The notes beneath the pieces were generated by a model. That model ran no database searches and had not been told where the DNA came from. It worked only from the letters and a program-made list of their open reading frames with translations. From assembly GCA_018241685.1 (NCBI GenBank), contig JAFEDJ010000013.1, forward strand, positions 186,001 to 250,000: DNA of 64,000 bases. The letters are read 5' to 3'. Of the stretch, positions 49,201 to 56,784 are shown in pieces. This DNA comes from Pseudomonadota bacterium (GTDB taxonomy: Bacteria; Pseudomonadota; Gammaproteobacteria; Burkholderiales; Rhodocyclaceae). Every line of letters begins with the position of its first letter. Within the stretch, counting starts at the first letter, position 1. Position numbers and translations under genes: made by a program.

Positions 49201-50378
49201 TAGCGCTTGACCCGCGCCAGGCCGGTATCCACGACGTAGCGAATGCCCGGCACGGTCAGCGAGGTTTCCGCCACGTTGGTGGCCAGCACGACGCGACGCC
49301 CCTTCGACGGCGCAAAAACCCGTGCCTGCTCCTGCGCCGACTGGCGCGCGAACAAGGGCAGGATCTCGGTGCCGGCGGCGTGATGGGCCTTGCGCAGCGC
49401 TTCGGCAGCTTCGCGGATCTCCCGCTCGCCGGGCAGGAAGACCAGCACGTCGCCGGGGCCGCTGCGGTGGGCTTCGTCGACGGCGTCCACCAGCGCGTCG
49501 TAGAGGTCGCGGTCCGGGCCGCGGTTGTCCTGGCGCGGTGGCGCTTCGCCCGGCCGCGCCGGCTTGGGCTCGTCGCGCTCTACCGGCCGGTAGCGCATCT
49601 CGATGGGGAACAGGCGGCCGGACACTTCGATGACCGGCGCCGGTTTGTCCTCGCTGCCGAAATGGCGGGCGAAGCGCTCCGCGTCCAGCGTCGCCGACGT
49701 GACGATCAGCTTCAGGTCCGGCCGCTTGGTCAGCAGCTGGCGCAGGTAGCCGAGCAGGAAGTCGATATTCAGGCTGCGCTCATGGGCCTCGTCTATGATC
49801 AAGGTGTCATAGGCCGAGAGCAGCGGGTCACCCTGGGTTTCAGCAAGCAGGATGCCGTCCGTCATCAGCTTGATGTAGCTCTGCGGGCCGATGCGGTCGG
49901 TGAAGCGGATCTTGTAGCCGACGGTGCTGCCCAGCTCGCTCTTCAGCTCTTGCGCGATGCGGCTGGCGGTGGCGCGGGCGGCGATCCGTCGCGGCTGGGT
50001 GTGGCCGATCAGGCCCGACACACCACGGCCGAGCTCCAGACAAATCTTGGGCAGCTGGGTGGTCTTGCCGGAGCCGGTCTCGCCACAGACGATGACCACC
50101 TGGTGCTCGCGGATCGCCGCGGCGATCTCGTCCTTGCGCTGATTGACCGGCAGATCGGGCGGAAAGTCCGGCTTGGGCAGCGCGTTGGCACGGGCAATGC
50201 GCTTGGCCGCCGAACCGGCGATGCGCAGGCGCAGCGCCTCCGGCAACTCGTCGAGGCTGCGCGGGCGCTTGGGCAGACGGCGCAGATCGCGGCGCAGGCC
50301 GGGCCGGTCGGCCGACAGGCATTCTTCGAGCAGGGAATAAGGATCGTTGCGGTCGGGCCGGGGTTGCGGTGATGCCAT
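46284..50378 (-). CDS. hrpA: ATP-dependent RNA helicase HrpA
   Basis: 1364-aa DEAH-box helicase. The N-terminal core has GETGSGKTT (near residue 100), DEAH in IIDEAHERS (near 195) and SAT in VTSATLDAERF. The helicase C domain (TNVAETSLTVPGIRYVVDTG; QRAGRCGRV), HA2/OB-type regions and the long C-terminal DUF3418-like domain follow. In E. coli HrpA resolves stalled ribosomes. Length is as expected; it stands alone. Confidence 0.96.
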   Translation of the reverse strand: MASPQPRPDRNDPYSLLEECLSADRPGLRRDLRRLPKRPRSLDELPEALRLRIAGSAAKRIARANALPKPDFPPDLPVNQRKDEIAAAIREHQVVIVCGETGSGKTTQLPKICLELGRGVSGLIGHTQPRRIAARATASRIAQELKSELGSTVGYKIRFTDRIGPQSYIKLMTDGILLAETQGDPLLSAYDTLIIDEAHERSLNIDFLLGYLRQLLTKRPDLKLIVTSATLDAERFARHFGSEDKPAPVIEVSGRLFPIEMRYRPVERDEPKPARPGEAPPRQDNRGPDRDLYDALVDAVDEAHRSGPGDVLVFLPGEREIREAAEALRKAHHAAGTEILPLFARQSAQEQARVFAPSKGRRVVLATNVAETSLTVPGIRYVVDTGLARVKRYSHRNKVEQLQIEKVAQSAARQRAGRCGRVSDGICFRLYDEDDFNKRPAHTDPEILRSSLAGVILRMKSLKLGEVAEFPFIDAPLPRMVADGYQLLAELGAVEEVEGAATMNLTPIGRELAKLPLDPKIGRMILAARDRASLSEVLVIAAALSTQDVRERPPERQAAADQAHARFRGPEESQKSEFLWYWNLWKAWDEVQRHESSSKQKAWCKQNFLSWLRLREWRDVFTQLHTLCTEHSWKENKEPASYEAIHKALLTGLMGHVGCKIEDASGPAAGSYLGARGIKFWPHPGSAIAKKAGKWIVCAELVDTSRLFGRCLARIEPEWLEEVGGHLLKRNISEPHWSKASGAVRAWERGTLYGLTVYPRRGVSYREIDPALCRELFIREGLVQGEIAEGPARGMAFLAHNRRLVAEIERLEHKSRRPDVLVDEELIYAFYDAKLPPEVLDMASFEAWRKAAEKKAPKLLQLSRDQLMRHDAEGITTDRFPSSLEVLGQKLKLAYLHEPGEADDGVTLTVPLAMLNQIPANRCEWLVPGLLEEKVNALLRTVPQKHRHRLQPMADSAAAFMERYDASEFDTDEPLIKMLQRFVEERVSLKLPMESFRPENLNPHCFMNFRVQDEHGRILGQSRNLAELRAKFRDQVAARFQSARIVPAAPDAPQQKKAVPPAGGKAAVASTAALATVAEKTLSGFTGWTFGALPELLEVKVAGREIVGFPALHDDGNSVSLRPYDTPEEAAKIHRGGLARLFALELSAQVKAIEKLPGIRELALQFINYGTEAELKAQLVTATLERCCLLEPLPADADSFAKRCQEAKPRITLVAQELMRLTGQLIVEHATLTKRLAGLKTFPDVVADINAQVAKLMPKNFLVALPYERIAQIPRYLKGATVRIDKLRSNAPRDGQLMADWRSLAQPFEREWLAKAKAGVTDPQLEEFRWLLEELRVGLFAQELKTPMPVSVKRLQKIWDSRPR

Positions 50379-50456
50379 GTGGGAATACAGCGAAAAACGA
50401 TTGATGGAGGCCCGCGCGCCAATCGGCAGCGAACCGCAGGCGACGGGTTCGAACTC

Positions 50457-50772
50457 TCAGCTACGCCAGCTATGCACGGTCATGCTCAGGGAGCCGCCCA
50501 GATGCAATGGGGCAGCACCGAACACCCACCCATAGCGGCCGGTGTTGATCAGCGGCACGACCTCCGCCGAGACGGACGAAAAGGTGGTCAGGCCACCGAG
50601 AAAGCCGGTAATGACGAACAGCCGCGCCTCCGGCGGAATCTCCGGCCGAAGGGCGAAAAAAAGCTATCGCCACGCCCACCAAGTAGCCACCGAGCAGGTT
50701 GGCGCCGAGGGCCGCACCGATGCCGATGGCGACGAGTGCCAGGGTCGGAAAGTGTTGGGCATGATCGGACAT
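50457..50772 (-). pseudogene. crcB: Broken fluoride channel gene fluC/crcB
   Basis: A CrcB frame that starts MSDHAQHFPTLALVAIGIGA and joins ALGANLLGGYLVG directly, lacking about 24 residues between the first helix and this motif. At a run of seven A (50656-50662 on the plus strand) the frame shifts. The rest, [19 protein letters not shown] then SSVSAEVV and GRYGWVF, is in another frame to a TGA at 50457-50459. The second phenylalanine of the TTFSTFS phenylalanine box is Val. Removing one A would restore a 104-residue frame, still internally deleted. It is probably non-functional. Confidence 0.75.
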
Positions 50773-50952
50773 GGCTGCGGATTTTACCCCGGCGACGCCG
50801 ACGCCGCCGGCAAATGCCTCAAGAACCGGCGTGATGCCGCCGATAGCGGTCATATCCACACAAATGTGCGCCCCGCAGGAAGCTGCTGCGGCAAGGCGCA
50901 GACAGGCGGCGGCTCGGCGATGCCGAAAGACCGCTGCATACATGGAGACACG

Positions 50953-52500
50953 ATGAACATCCCCGACAGCCCGCCCGCGGCATCCACTCCCTTGCTCTAT
51001 CAGGCGCGCTTCGATTGCCATCGCGGTGAGCTGACCGGCGTGCAGGCTCTGCGGCAAGGCCCGCAGCACCCGGCCCCGGAGTTGCTTGTCGCCGGCACCC
51101 CGGCCGAGCTCGATGCATTGCGCATGGCCTGCCTGCAGGTTGCGCTCTGGCAGGGCAGCGCCGGCCGGCCACTGGGCCTGACGGTTGGCGCCCGCCTCGA
51201 TACCTTGTGCGAACAGGGCTTTGCCCACACCCTTGGCGCCATCCTGCGGGAGACGCGACTGGAGCCCCACAGCCTGGAAATCAGCATCATCACACCCCGC
51301 GACGAAGTACCGGACGACATGCTCGGTGCGCTGGCACAACTGCACCGACTCGGCATCCGCTTTGCGCTCTGCGCCACCAGCCCGGCCAGCACCCGGGTAG
51401 CGTGGACCGCCCAGCTACCGATCGACAGCATCGAGGTACCGGCCCGTCTCGTCGAGAACGTGGCGGCCGCACCGGAAGGCGTGGCCATCGTGCGCGCCCT
51501 GCTCACCCGCGCCCATCGCATGGGGCGCCAAGTGTGTGCGATGGATATTGCCAGTGCCCAGGCTGCAGCAGTGATGACGGCGGCCGGCGCCGACACGCTG
51601 CAAGGCCCCCTGGCCGCGGCCCCGCTGGCGGCGGAAGGCCTCACGGCCCTGCTGGCCAGCGGCTACCGGCTCGATGCGGCGCTGCTGCGCGGCCCCGCCA
51701 CCGAGCGGACGCTGCTGCTGGTGGATGACGAGGACAACATCCTCTCGGCCCTGCGCCGCCTGCTGCGCCGTGACGGCTACACGATCCTCACCGCGAACGA
51801 CGGCAAGCAAGGACTCGAAGTGCTCGCCGCCAACCGGGTGGATGTGATCGTCTCCGACCAGCGCATGCCCGGCATGACTGGCGTGGAATTCCTGCGCAAG
51901 GCCAAGGACATGTGCCCGGACAGCGTGCGCCTGGTGCTGTCGGGCTACACCGACCTGCAATCGGTCACCGACGCGATTAACGAAGGCGCGATCTACAAGT
52001 TCCTCACCAAGCCGTGGGACGACGCGATGCTGCGCGCCAACATCGAGGAAGCCTTCCGGCGCAAGGCCCTGACCGACGAGAACCAGCGTCTCGCCAGCGA
52101 ACTGCAGCACGCCAACCAGGAGTTGGCACGCATCAACGCCCGCCTTGAAGGCCTGCTGGCCGACCAGCAGCACCGCCTCGGCGTGGACGAAGCCGCGCTG
52201 ACGCTGGCCCAGGAAGCCCTCGCGGTGATGCCACTGCCGCTGCTGGGCATCGCCCCGGACGGGATGATCGCCTTTGCCAACCAGGCCGCCGAAAGCCTGT
52301 TCACCGGGCAGGCACCGCTGATGGGCCTGAACGCCGACGAAGTCCTGCCCCCACCGCTCGCCGCGCTCGCCAGCAGTGGCGGGGGCGACTGCAACAGCCT
52401 GGTCGGCGGCGTGCAGTTCCACATCGAGGCCCACCCCCTTGGCGGCAACGGCCGCCATCGCGGTACCCTACTGTGCTTCACCTGCCAACACCCAGCCTGA
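50953..52500 (+). CDS. Degenerate EAL-receiver-PAS protein
   Basis: 515-aa protein. Residues ~12-245 align with an EAL phosphodiesterase fold, but the catalytic sites are lost: EALLRW reads VQALRQG, the KIDRSFV equivalent reads SIEVPARLV, and VAEGVE reads CAMDIAS. A receiver follows (~250-370, phospho-Asp in VIVSDQRMPGMTG, KPWDD at the end), then a coiled linker and a C-terminal PAS domain (~415-510). It may bind c-di-GMP or a partner without hydrolysing it. The ATG has GGAGA upstream. It is first in a five-gene coupled run. Confidence 0.8.
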   Translation: MNIPDSPPAASTPLLYQARFDCHRGELTGVQALRQGPQHPAPELLVAGTPAELDALRMACLQVALWQGSAGRPLGLTVGARLDTLCEQGFAHTLGAILRETRLEPHSLEISIITPRDEVPDDMLGALAQLHRLGIRFALCATSPASTRVAWTAQLPIDSIEVPARLVENVAAAPEGVAIVRALLTRAHRMGRQVCAMDIASAQAAAVMTAAGADTLQGPLAAAPLAAEGLTALLASGYRLDAALLRGPATERTLLLVDDEDNILSALRRLLRRDGYTILTANDGKQGLEVLAANRVDVIVSDQRMPGMTGVEFLRKAKDMCPDSVRLVLSGYTDLQSVTDAINEGAIYKFLTKPWDDAMLRANIEEAFRRKALTDENQRLASELQHANQELARINARLEGLLADQQHRLGVDEAALTLAQEALAVMPLPLLGIAPDGMIAFANQAAESLFTGQAPLMGLNADEVLPPPLAALASSGGGDCNSLVGGVQFHIEAHPLGGNGRHRGTLLCFTCQHPA

Positions 52501-52503
52501 CCC

Positions 52504-52818
52504 ATGAGCGATATCCAACGCCTGCCCCTCGACGCAATCCAGCCCGGCGCAGTACTGGCCGAAGCCGTCGCCGACGCCCGCGGCACGGTGCTGCTGCCGG
52601 CCGGCCTGAGGCTTACCGAGGCACACCTCGCCAGCCTGCACCGCCGCAATATTGCCGCGCTCAACGTCACGGCACCCCCCGATCCGGCGGAACTGGCGCG
52701 CCGCCGCGAAAAGGTCCGAGAACGGATCCTGTACCTGTTTCGCCACACCGACAACGACCCGGCCGCCCAGGCCTTGCTGCAGGCCGTGCTGGCCTTCCGC
52801 CAGGAGCAAGTGCGATGA
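52504..52818 (+). CDS. Small stand-alone module related to HD-GYP regulator tails
   Basis: 104-aa protein. Residues 7-55 (LPLDAIQPGAVLAEAVADAR then GTVLLPAGLRLTEAHLASL) resemble the segment at the C-terminus of the HD-GYP regulator encoded by the fifth gene (SSLKPGMVLARDLVTRDG then VMLLAADFVLDENLI), and more loosely the DUF3391 unit often found with HD-GYP domains. The rest is helical. It begins 3 bp after the EAL-like gene and overlaps the HDOD gene. It has no catalytic motif; an adaptor role is inference. Confidence 0.65.
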   Translation: MSDIQRLPLDAIQPGAVLAEAVADARGTVLLPAGLRLTEAHLASLHRRNIAALNVTAPPDPAELARRREKVRERILYLFRHTDNDPAAQALLQAVLAFRQEQVR

Positions 52819-53666
52819 CCGACACACCGACCCTCGCCGACGTGGCTGGACGCATCCGCAGCCTGCCGGCCATGCCGACGGTGGCGCTCGAACTGCTGCA
52901 CACGCTCGCCGAAAGCGACGCCTCGTCGGCCGATCTGGCAGATCTGGCCCGCCGCATCGCGCAGGATCAAGCCATCACGGCCCGCGTTCTGCGCGTCGCA
53001 AACTCGCCGTTCTACGGCCTTCAGTCGCGGGTCGCCTCCATCCATGACGCCATCGTCGTGCTCGGCTTCTCGGCGGTACGCTCGCTGGTGCTGGCCGCCG
53101 CAGTGATGGCCAGCCTGCCGGGCGGCCCCTGCACGGGCTTCAACCAGGAACGCTTCTGGCGCCATGTGCTGGGCACCGCAGCGGCTGCGCAGGCCATCGG
53201 CAAGCGCCTGGGCCGTCCGTCCGAAGCCCTTTTCATCGCCGGCCTGCTGCACGACATCGGACGCCTTGCACTGGTGGTCCTCTATCCAGCCCGCTACGCG
53301 ACCACGCTGGCCGCAGCCCGCGAGCAGGACCGCAGGCTGCAGGAGATGGAACTGGAACACTTCGGCTTCGACCACACGGCAGTCGGCGCCAGCCTCGCCG
53401 AACACTGGCATTTTCCGGCGGAAATCGCGGACGCCCTCGCCTGGCACCATCAACCGGAGCGGGGCAAGGCGGACGGGTTGACCGCCATCGTCCATTACGC
53501 CGACGCCATCGCCCAGGCTCTCGACTTGGATGACGCGGAAGACAGCCAGGTCGCCCGCCTGCAGGAAGACGCTGTGGTCAAGCTCGGCCTGGACTGGAAT
53601 ACCCTGCTGGCTGTCCTCGCCGAGACGCAGAGCCGCTTCGACAGCTATCGGCTGATGCTGGGCTAA
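52815..53666 (+). CDS. HDOD domain protein
   Basis: 283-aa protein; the HDOD fold covers ~15-215, with LARRIAQDQAITARVLRVAN and the segment LFIAGLLHDIGRLAL. HDOD proteins keep the HD-like fold and usually act as signal-output or scaffold proteins in c-di-GMP and stress circuits, generally without known hydrolase activity. The start overlaps the preceding stop (ATGA) and the next gene begins 3 bp later. Confidence 0.88.
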   Translation: MTDTPTLADVAGRIRSLPAMPTVALELLHTLAESDASSADLADLARRIAQDQAITARVLRVANSPFYGLQSRVASIHDAIVVLGFSAVRSLVLAAAVMASLPGGPCTGFNQERFWRHVLGTAAAAQAIGKRLGRPSEALFIAGLLHDIGRLALVVLYPARYATTLAAAREQDRRLQEMELEHFGFDHTAVGASLAEHWHFPAEIADALAWHHQPERGKADGLTAIVHYADAIAQALDLDDAEDSQVARLQEDAVVKLGLDWNTLLAVLAETQSRFDSYRLMLG

Positions 53667-53669
53667 GCC

Positions 53670-55481
53670 ATGCGGGACAATGACACCTATCCGCTGCCCG
53701 CCGACCTGTTTCCCCTCGCGGAATCCCTCAGTGCAGGCATCATGCTGCACCGGGGCGGCAAGATCCTGTTCGCCAATCGCACCATGTCGCGCCTCACCGG
53801 CTACTCACCGGCCGAACTGATGGCGCTCGACTACTGGGCGTTATTCCAGCCCGGCGTACAGCAGCGCATTCGCGAGCGGACCGGGGCGCATCTCGCGCAC
53901 GCACGGGCACCAACCTCCCGCTGCGAGACGGCCATCGTGACGCAGACCGGCGAACTGCGCTGGATCGAGCTGTCGATCTCCCACCGGGAGATCCTCGGCG
54001 AGCGCACAGTGATCGGCTGCTTCATCGACATCACCATCCGCAAGCAGGCCGAAGCCGCCCAGCTCCAGGCCCAGCAACTACTTACCCAGATCATCGACAG
54101 CGATCCGGTACCGACGCTGGTCATCGATGCCCGCCATACGGTCACCCACTGGAACCGCGCCTGCGAGCAGGTCATCGGCATCCCCGCCGGTGAGATGGTC
54201 GGCACCACCCGCCAATGGGCCGCCTTCTACCCGAGCGAGCGGCCGATCATGGCCGACCTGATCATGAGCGGTGAAATCGACGGCCTGCTGAATCTGTACG
54301 GCAGCAAGAAGCTGCGTCGCTCGCCGGTGATCGACGGCGCCTACGAGGCCGAGGACTTCTTTCCCCGCATGGGCGCACACGGGCGCTGGCTGTACTTCAG
54401 CGCCGCACCACTGCGCAATGCCGCCGGCAAGATCATCGGCGCCATCGAAACCCTGCAGGACATCACCGAGCGCAAAAACGCCGAAATGGAACTGCGCGCC
54501 ATGCAGGCCGACCTGGAGGCAAAGGTCACCGAACGCACGGCCGAGCTCCAGCAGGCCAAATCCTCCCTGGAGCAGGACATCGAGCGACGGGAAACGGCCG
54601 AAACGGAACTCCTAAAACGCTACGCCGAACTCACCGAACTCAACTGCCGCCTGCAGGAAACCCAACAGCAACTGGTCCAGTCCGAAAAGCTGGCGTCCAT
54701 CGGCCAACTCGCCGCCGGCGTCGCCCACGAAATCAACAACCCGATCGGCTACGTCAACTCCAACCTCCGTAGCCTCAAGGGCTACATGGCGCAGATGCTG
54801 GAGGTAATCGATGTCTACGAGTCCTGCGAGGCGGCATTGCCGGCCGCCGAACGCCAGCGCATCCAGGCAGCCAGGAAAGCCGCGGATTTCGACTTCCTGC
54901 GCGACGACATCAGCCAATTGATCAGCGAATCGCAGGAGGGCACCGAACGGGTCAGCAAGATCGTCCACGATCTGCGCGACTTCTCCCGCACCGACACCAG
55001 CCAGGAATGGCAGGCCGCCGACCTGCACCACGGACTCGACAGTACCCTCAACATCGCCAGCAACGAGATCAAGTACAAGGCCGACGTGGTACGCGAATAT
55101 GGCACCCTGCCCCTCGTCGAATGCCTGCTGCCTCAGCTCAACCAAGTCTTCATGAACCTCTTCGTGAATGCGGCCCAGGCGATGCCCGACGGCCGCCGCG
55201 GCACCATCACCGTGCGCACCGGCACAGCAGGCGAGGACGCATGGATCGAGGTGGCCGACAACGGCAAGGGCATGCCGCCGGACGTGCGCGACCGGATCTT
55301 CGATCCCTTCTTCACCACCAAGCCGGTCGGCAAGGGTACCGGGCTCGGCTTGTCCCTGTCCTACGGCATCATCCAGAAGCACCAAGGCCAGATCGCCGTC
55401 AGCAGCACGCCCGGCACCGGCACCACTTTCCGCATCACGTTGCCCATCCATCGCAAGGCCTCCGCCGGAACGCCCCAATGA
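53670..55481 (+). CDS. PAS-containing histidine kinase (soluble)
   Basis: 603-aa kinase without clear membrane segments. Two PAS domains (~15-125 and ~135-275), then a long coiled coil (~275-340), HisKA with the phospho-His in [13 protein letters not shown] near residue 354, and HATPase with [20 protein letters not shown] near 560. The HEINNP type of H-box is typical of NtrB/CckA-like kinases. It should phosphorylate receivers in this operon: the EAL-like protein and/or the HD-GYP regulator. It overlaps the HD-GYP gene by 4 bp. Confidence 0.92.
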   Translation: MRDNDTYPLPADLFPLAESLSAGIMLHRGGKILFANRTMSRLTGYSPAELMALDYWALFQPGVQQRIRERTGAHLAHARAPTSRCETAIVTQTGELRWIELSISHREILGERTVIGCFIDITIRKQAEAAQLQAQQLLTQIIDSDPVPTLVIDARHTVTHWNRACEQVIGIPAGEMVGTTRQWAAFYPSERPIMADLIMSGEIDGLLNLYGSKKLRRSPVIDGAYEAEDFFPRMGAHGRWLYFSAAPLRNAAGKIIGAIETLQDITERKNAEMELRAMQADLEAKVTERTAELQQAKSSLEQDIERRETAETELLKRYAELTELNCRLQETQQQLVQSEKLASIGQLAAGVAHEINNPIGYVNSNLRSLKGYMAQMLEVIDVYESCEAALPAAERQRIQAARKAADFDFLRDDISQLISESQEGTERVSKIVHDLRDFSRTDTSQEWQAADLHHGLDSTLNIASNEIKYKADVVREYGTLPLVECLLPQLNQVFMNLFVNAAQAMPDGRRGTITVRTGTAGEDAWIEVADNGKGMPPDVRDRIFDPFFTTKPVGKGTGLGLSLSYGIIQKHQGQIAVSSTPGTGTTFRITLPIHRKASAGTPQ

Positions 55482-56773
55482 CCCTAACCCCGACAAGCGA
55501 CAACACCAGTTTCACAATTCTCTGCGTGGATGACGAAGCCAACATCCTGTCAGCGCTGCGCCGCCTGTTCCGCCCTCACGGCTACACCGTGCTGGTGGCC
55601 GGCGGCGGCGCCGAGGGCCTTGAAATGCTGGCCAAGGAGCGTGTGGACCTGATCATCTCCGACATGCGCATGCCCGAGATGGACGGCGCCACCTTTCTCG
55701 CCGAGGCGCGCAAGCGGTACCCCGATACGGTGCGCCTGCTGCTCACTGGCTACGCCGACATGGAATCGACCATCGCCGCGATCAACGCGGGCCAGATCGC
55801 CCGCTACATTGCCAAGCCGTGGAACGACCAGGACGTGATCCTGACGGTACGGGAGGCTCTCGAACGCAAGGCGCTGGAGCGGGAGAAGGCCCGCCTCGAA
55901 GCGCTGACGCGCGCCCAGAACGAAGAACTGAAGAACCTCAACGCCAGCCTCGAACAGAAGGTCGAGGTCCGCACCGCCGAGCTGAAGACCGCCCACGAGA
56001 AGCTCAAGCAGAACTTCCTGACGTCGATCCGGGTGTTCTCCAACCTCATCGAACTACGCGAAGGCCTGATCTCGGGCCACTCCCGCAGGGTTGCCGATCT
56101 AGGCCGCAAGCTCGCCAACCGGCTGGGTTTCGCCCCTGCCGAAGCCCAGGACGTGATGGTCGCCGGCCTGCTGCACGACATCGGCAAGATCGGACTGCCT
56201 GACGAACTGCTCGCCAAGCCGGTGTCGCACATGAGCGGCGACGAACTCGGCGTGCTGCGCAAGCATCCGGTAACCGGCCAGGCGGCCTTGATGGGCCTGG
56301 AAAACCTGCGCCGCGCCGGCACCTTCATCCGCGGCCACCACGAACGCTGGGACGGCCAAGGTTACCCCGACCGCCTGTCCGGCCTGGCGATTCCCTACGG
56401 AGCACGGGTACTGGCGGTGGCCAACGACTTCGACGGCCTGCAGATCGGCGCCCTGTCGGCGCGCAAGCTGAAGGCCGAAGAGGCCGTCACCTTCATCCAG
56501 CAGAACCGCGGCAAGCGTTATTGCCCGCAGGTGGTGGATGCGCTGATCGCCGAGCTGGGCGCAGCCGACGCCGCAGCGGCCATTGGCAACGAGCACTCTC
56601 CTTCGTCCCTCAAGCCCGGCATGGTGCTAGCCCGCGACCTGGTGACCCGCGACGGCGTAATGCTGCTGGCCGCAGATTTCGTGCTCGACGAGAATCTGAT
56701 CCGCCAACTACGCGAGCTGGAAGCCTCGGAGGGCATCCGGCTGGCGATCGCCATCCGTCCAGAACGCAAATAG
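55478..56773 (+). CDS. Response regulator with HD-GYP domain and C-terminal module
   Basis: 431-aa protein. Receiver at ~10-125 with phospho-Asp in DLIISDMRMPEMDG and the KPWND end; coiled linker; HD-GYP at ~180-350 with HDIGKIGLPDELLA and HHERWDGQGYPDRL, complete for c-di-GMP hydrolysis; then a ~50-residue tail (SSLKPGMVLARDLVTRDG ...) that resembles the 104-aa protein of the same operon. It is the last gene, 11 bp from the end of a convergent GGDEF-EAL gene. The start overlaps the kinase stop. Confidence 0.92.
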   Translation: MTLTPTSDNTSFTILCVDDEANILSALRRLFRPHGYTVLVAGGGAEGLEMLAKERVDLIISDMRMPEMDGATFLAEARKRYPDTVRLLLTGYADMESTIAAINAGQIARYIAKPWNDQDVILTVREALERKALEREKARLEALTRAQNEELKNLNASLEQKVEVRTAELKTAHEKLKQNFLTSIRVFSNLIELREGLISGHSRRVADLGRKLANRLGFAPAEAQDVMVAGLLHDIGKIGLPDELLAKPVSHMSGDELGVLRKHPVTGQAALMGLENLRRAGTFIRGHHERWDGQGYPDRLSGLAIPYGARVLAVANDFDGLQIGALSARKLKAEEAVTFIQQNRGKRYCPQVVDALIAELGAADAAAAIGNEHSPSSLKPGMVLARDLVTRDGVMLLAADFVLDENLIRQLRELEASEGIRLAIAIRPERK

Positions 56774-56784
56774 CCCGCAGCGCC

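Noticed and set aside
48330..50372. A 680-residue plus-strand open frame opposite hrpA
   Set aside because: Shadow of the hrpA codon pattern; no recognisable motif.
50773..50952. Fluoride riboswitch upstream of the broken crcB gene, or a c-di-GMP riboswitch upstream of the EAL-like gene
   Set aside because: I looked for the GGNGAUGG core of the fluoride element and the GACGCAAAGCC-type core of GEMM on both strands; neither is present.
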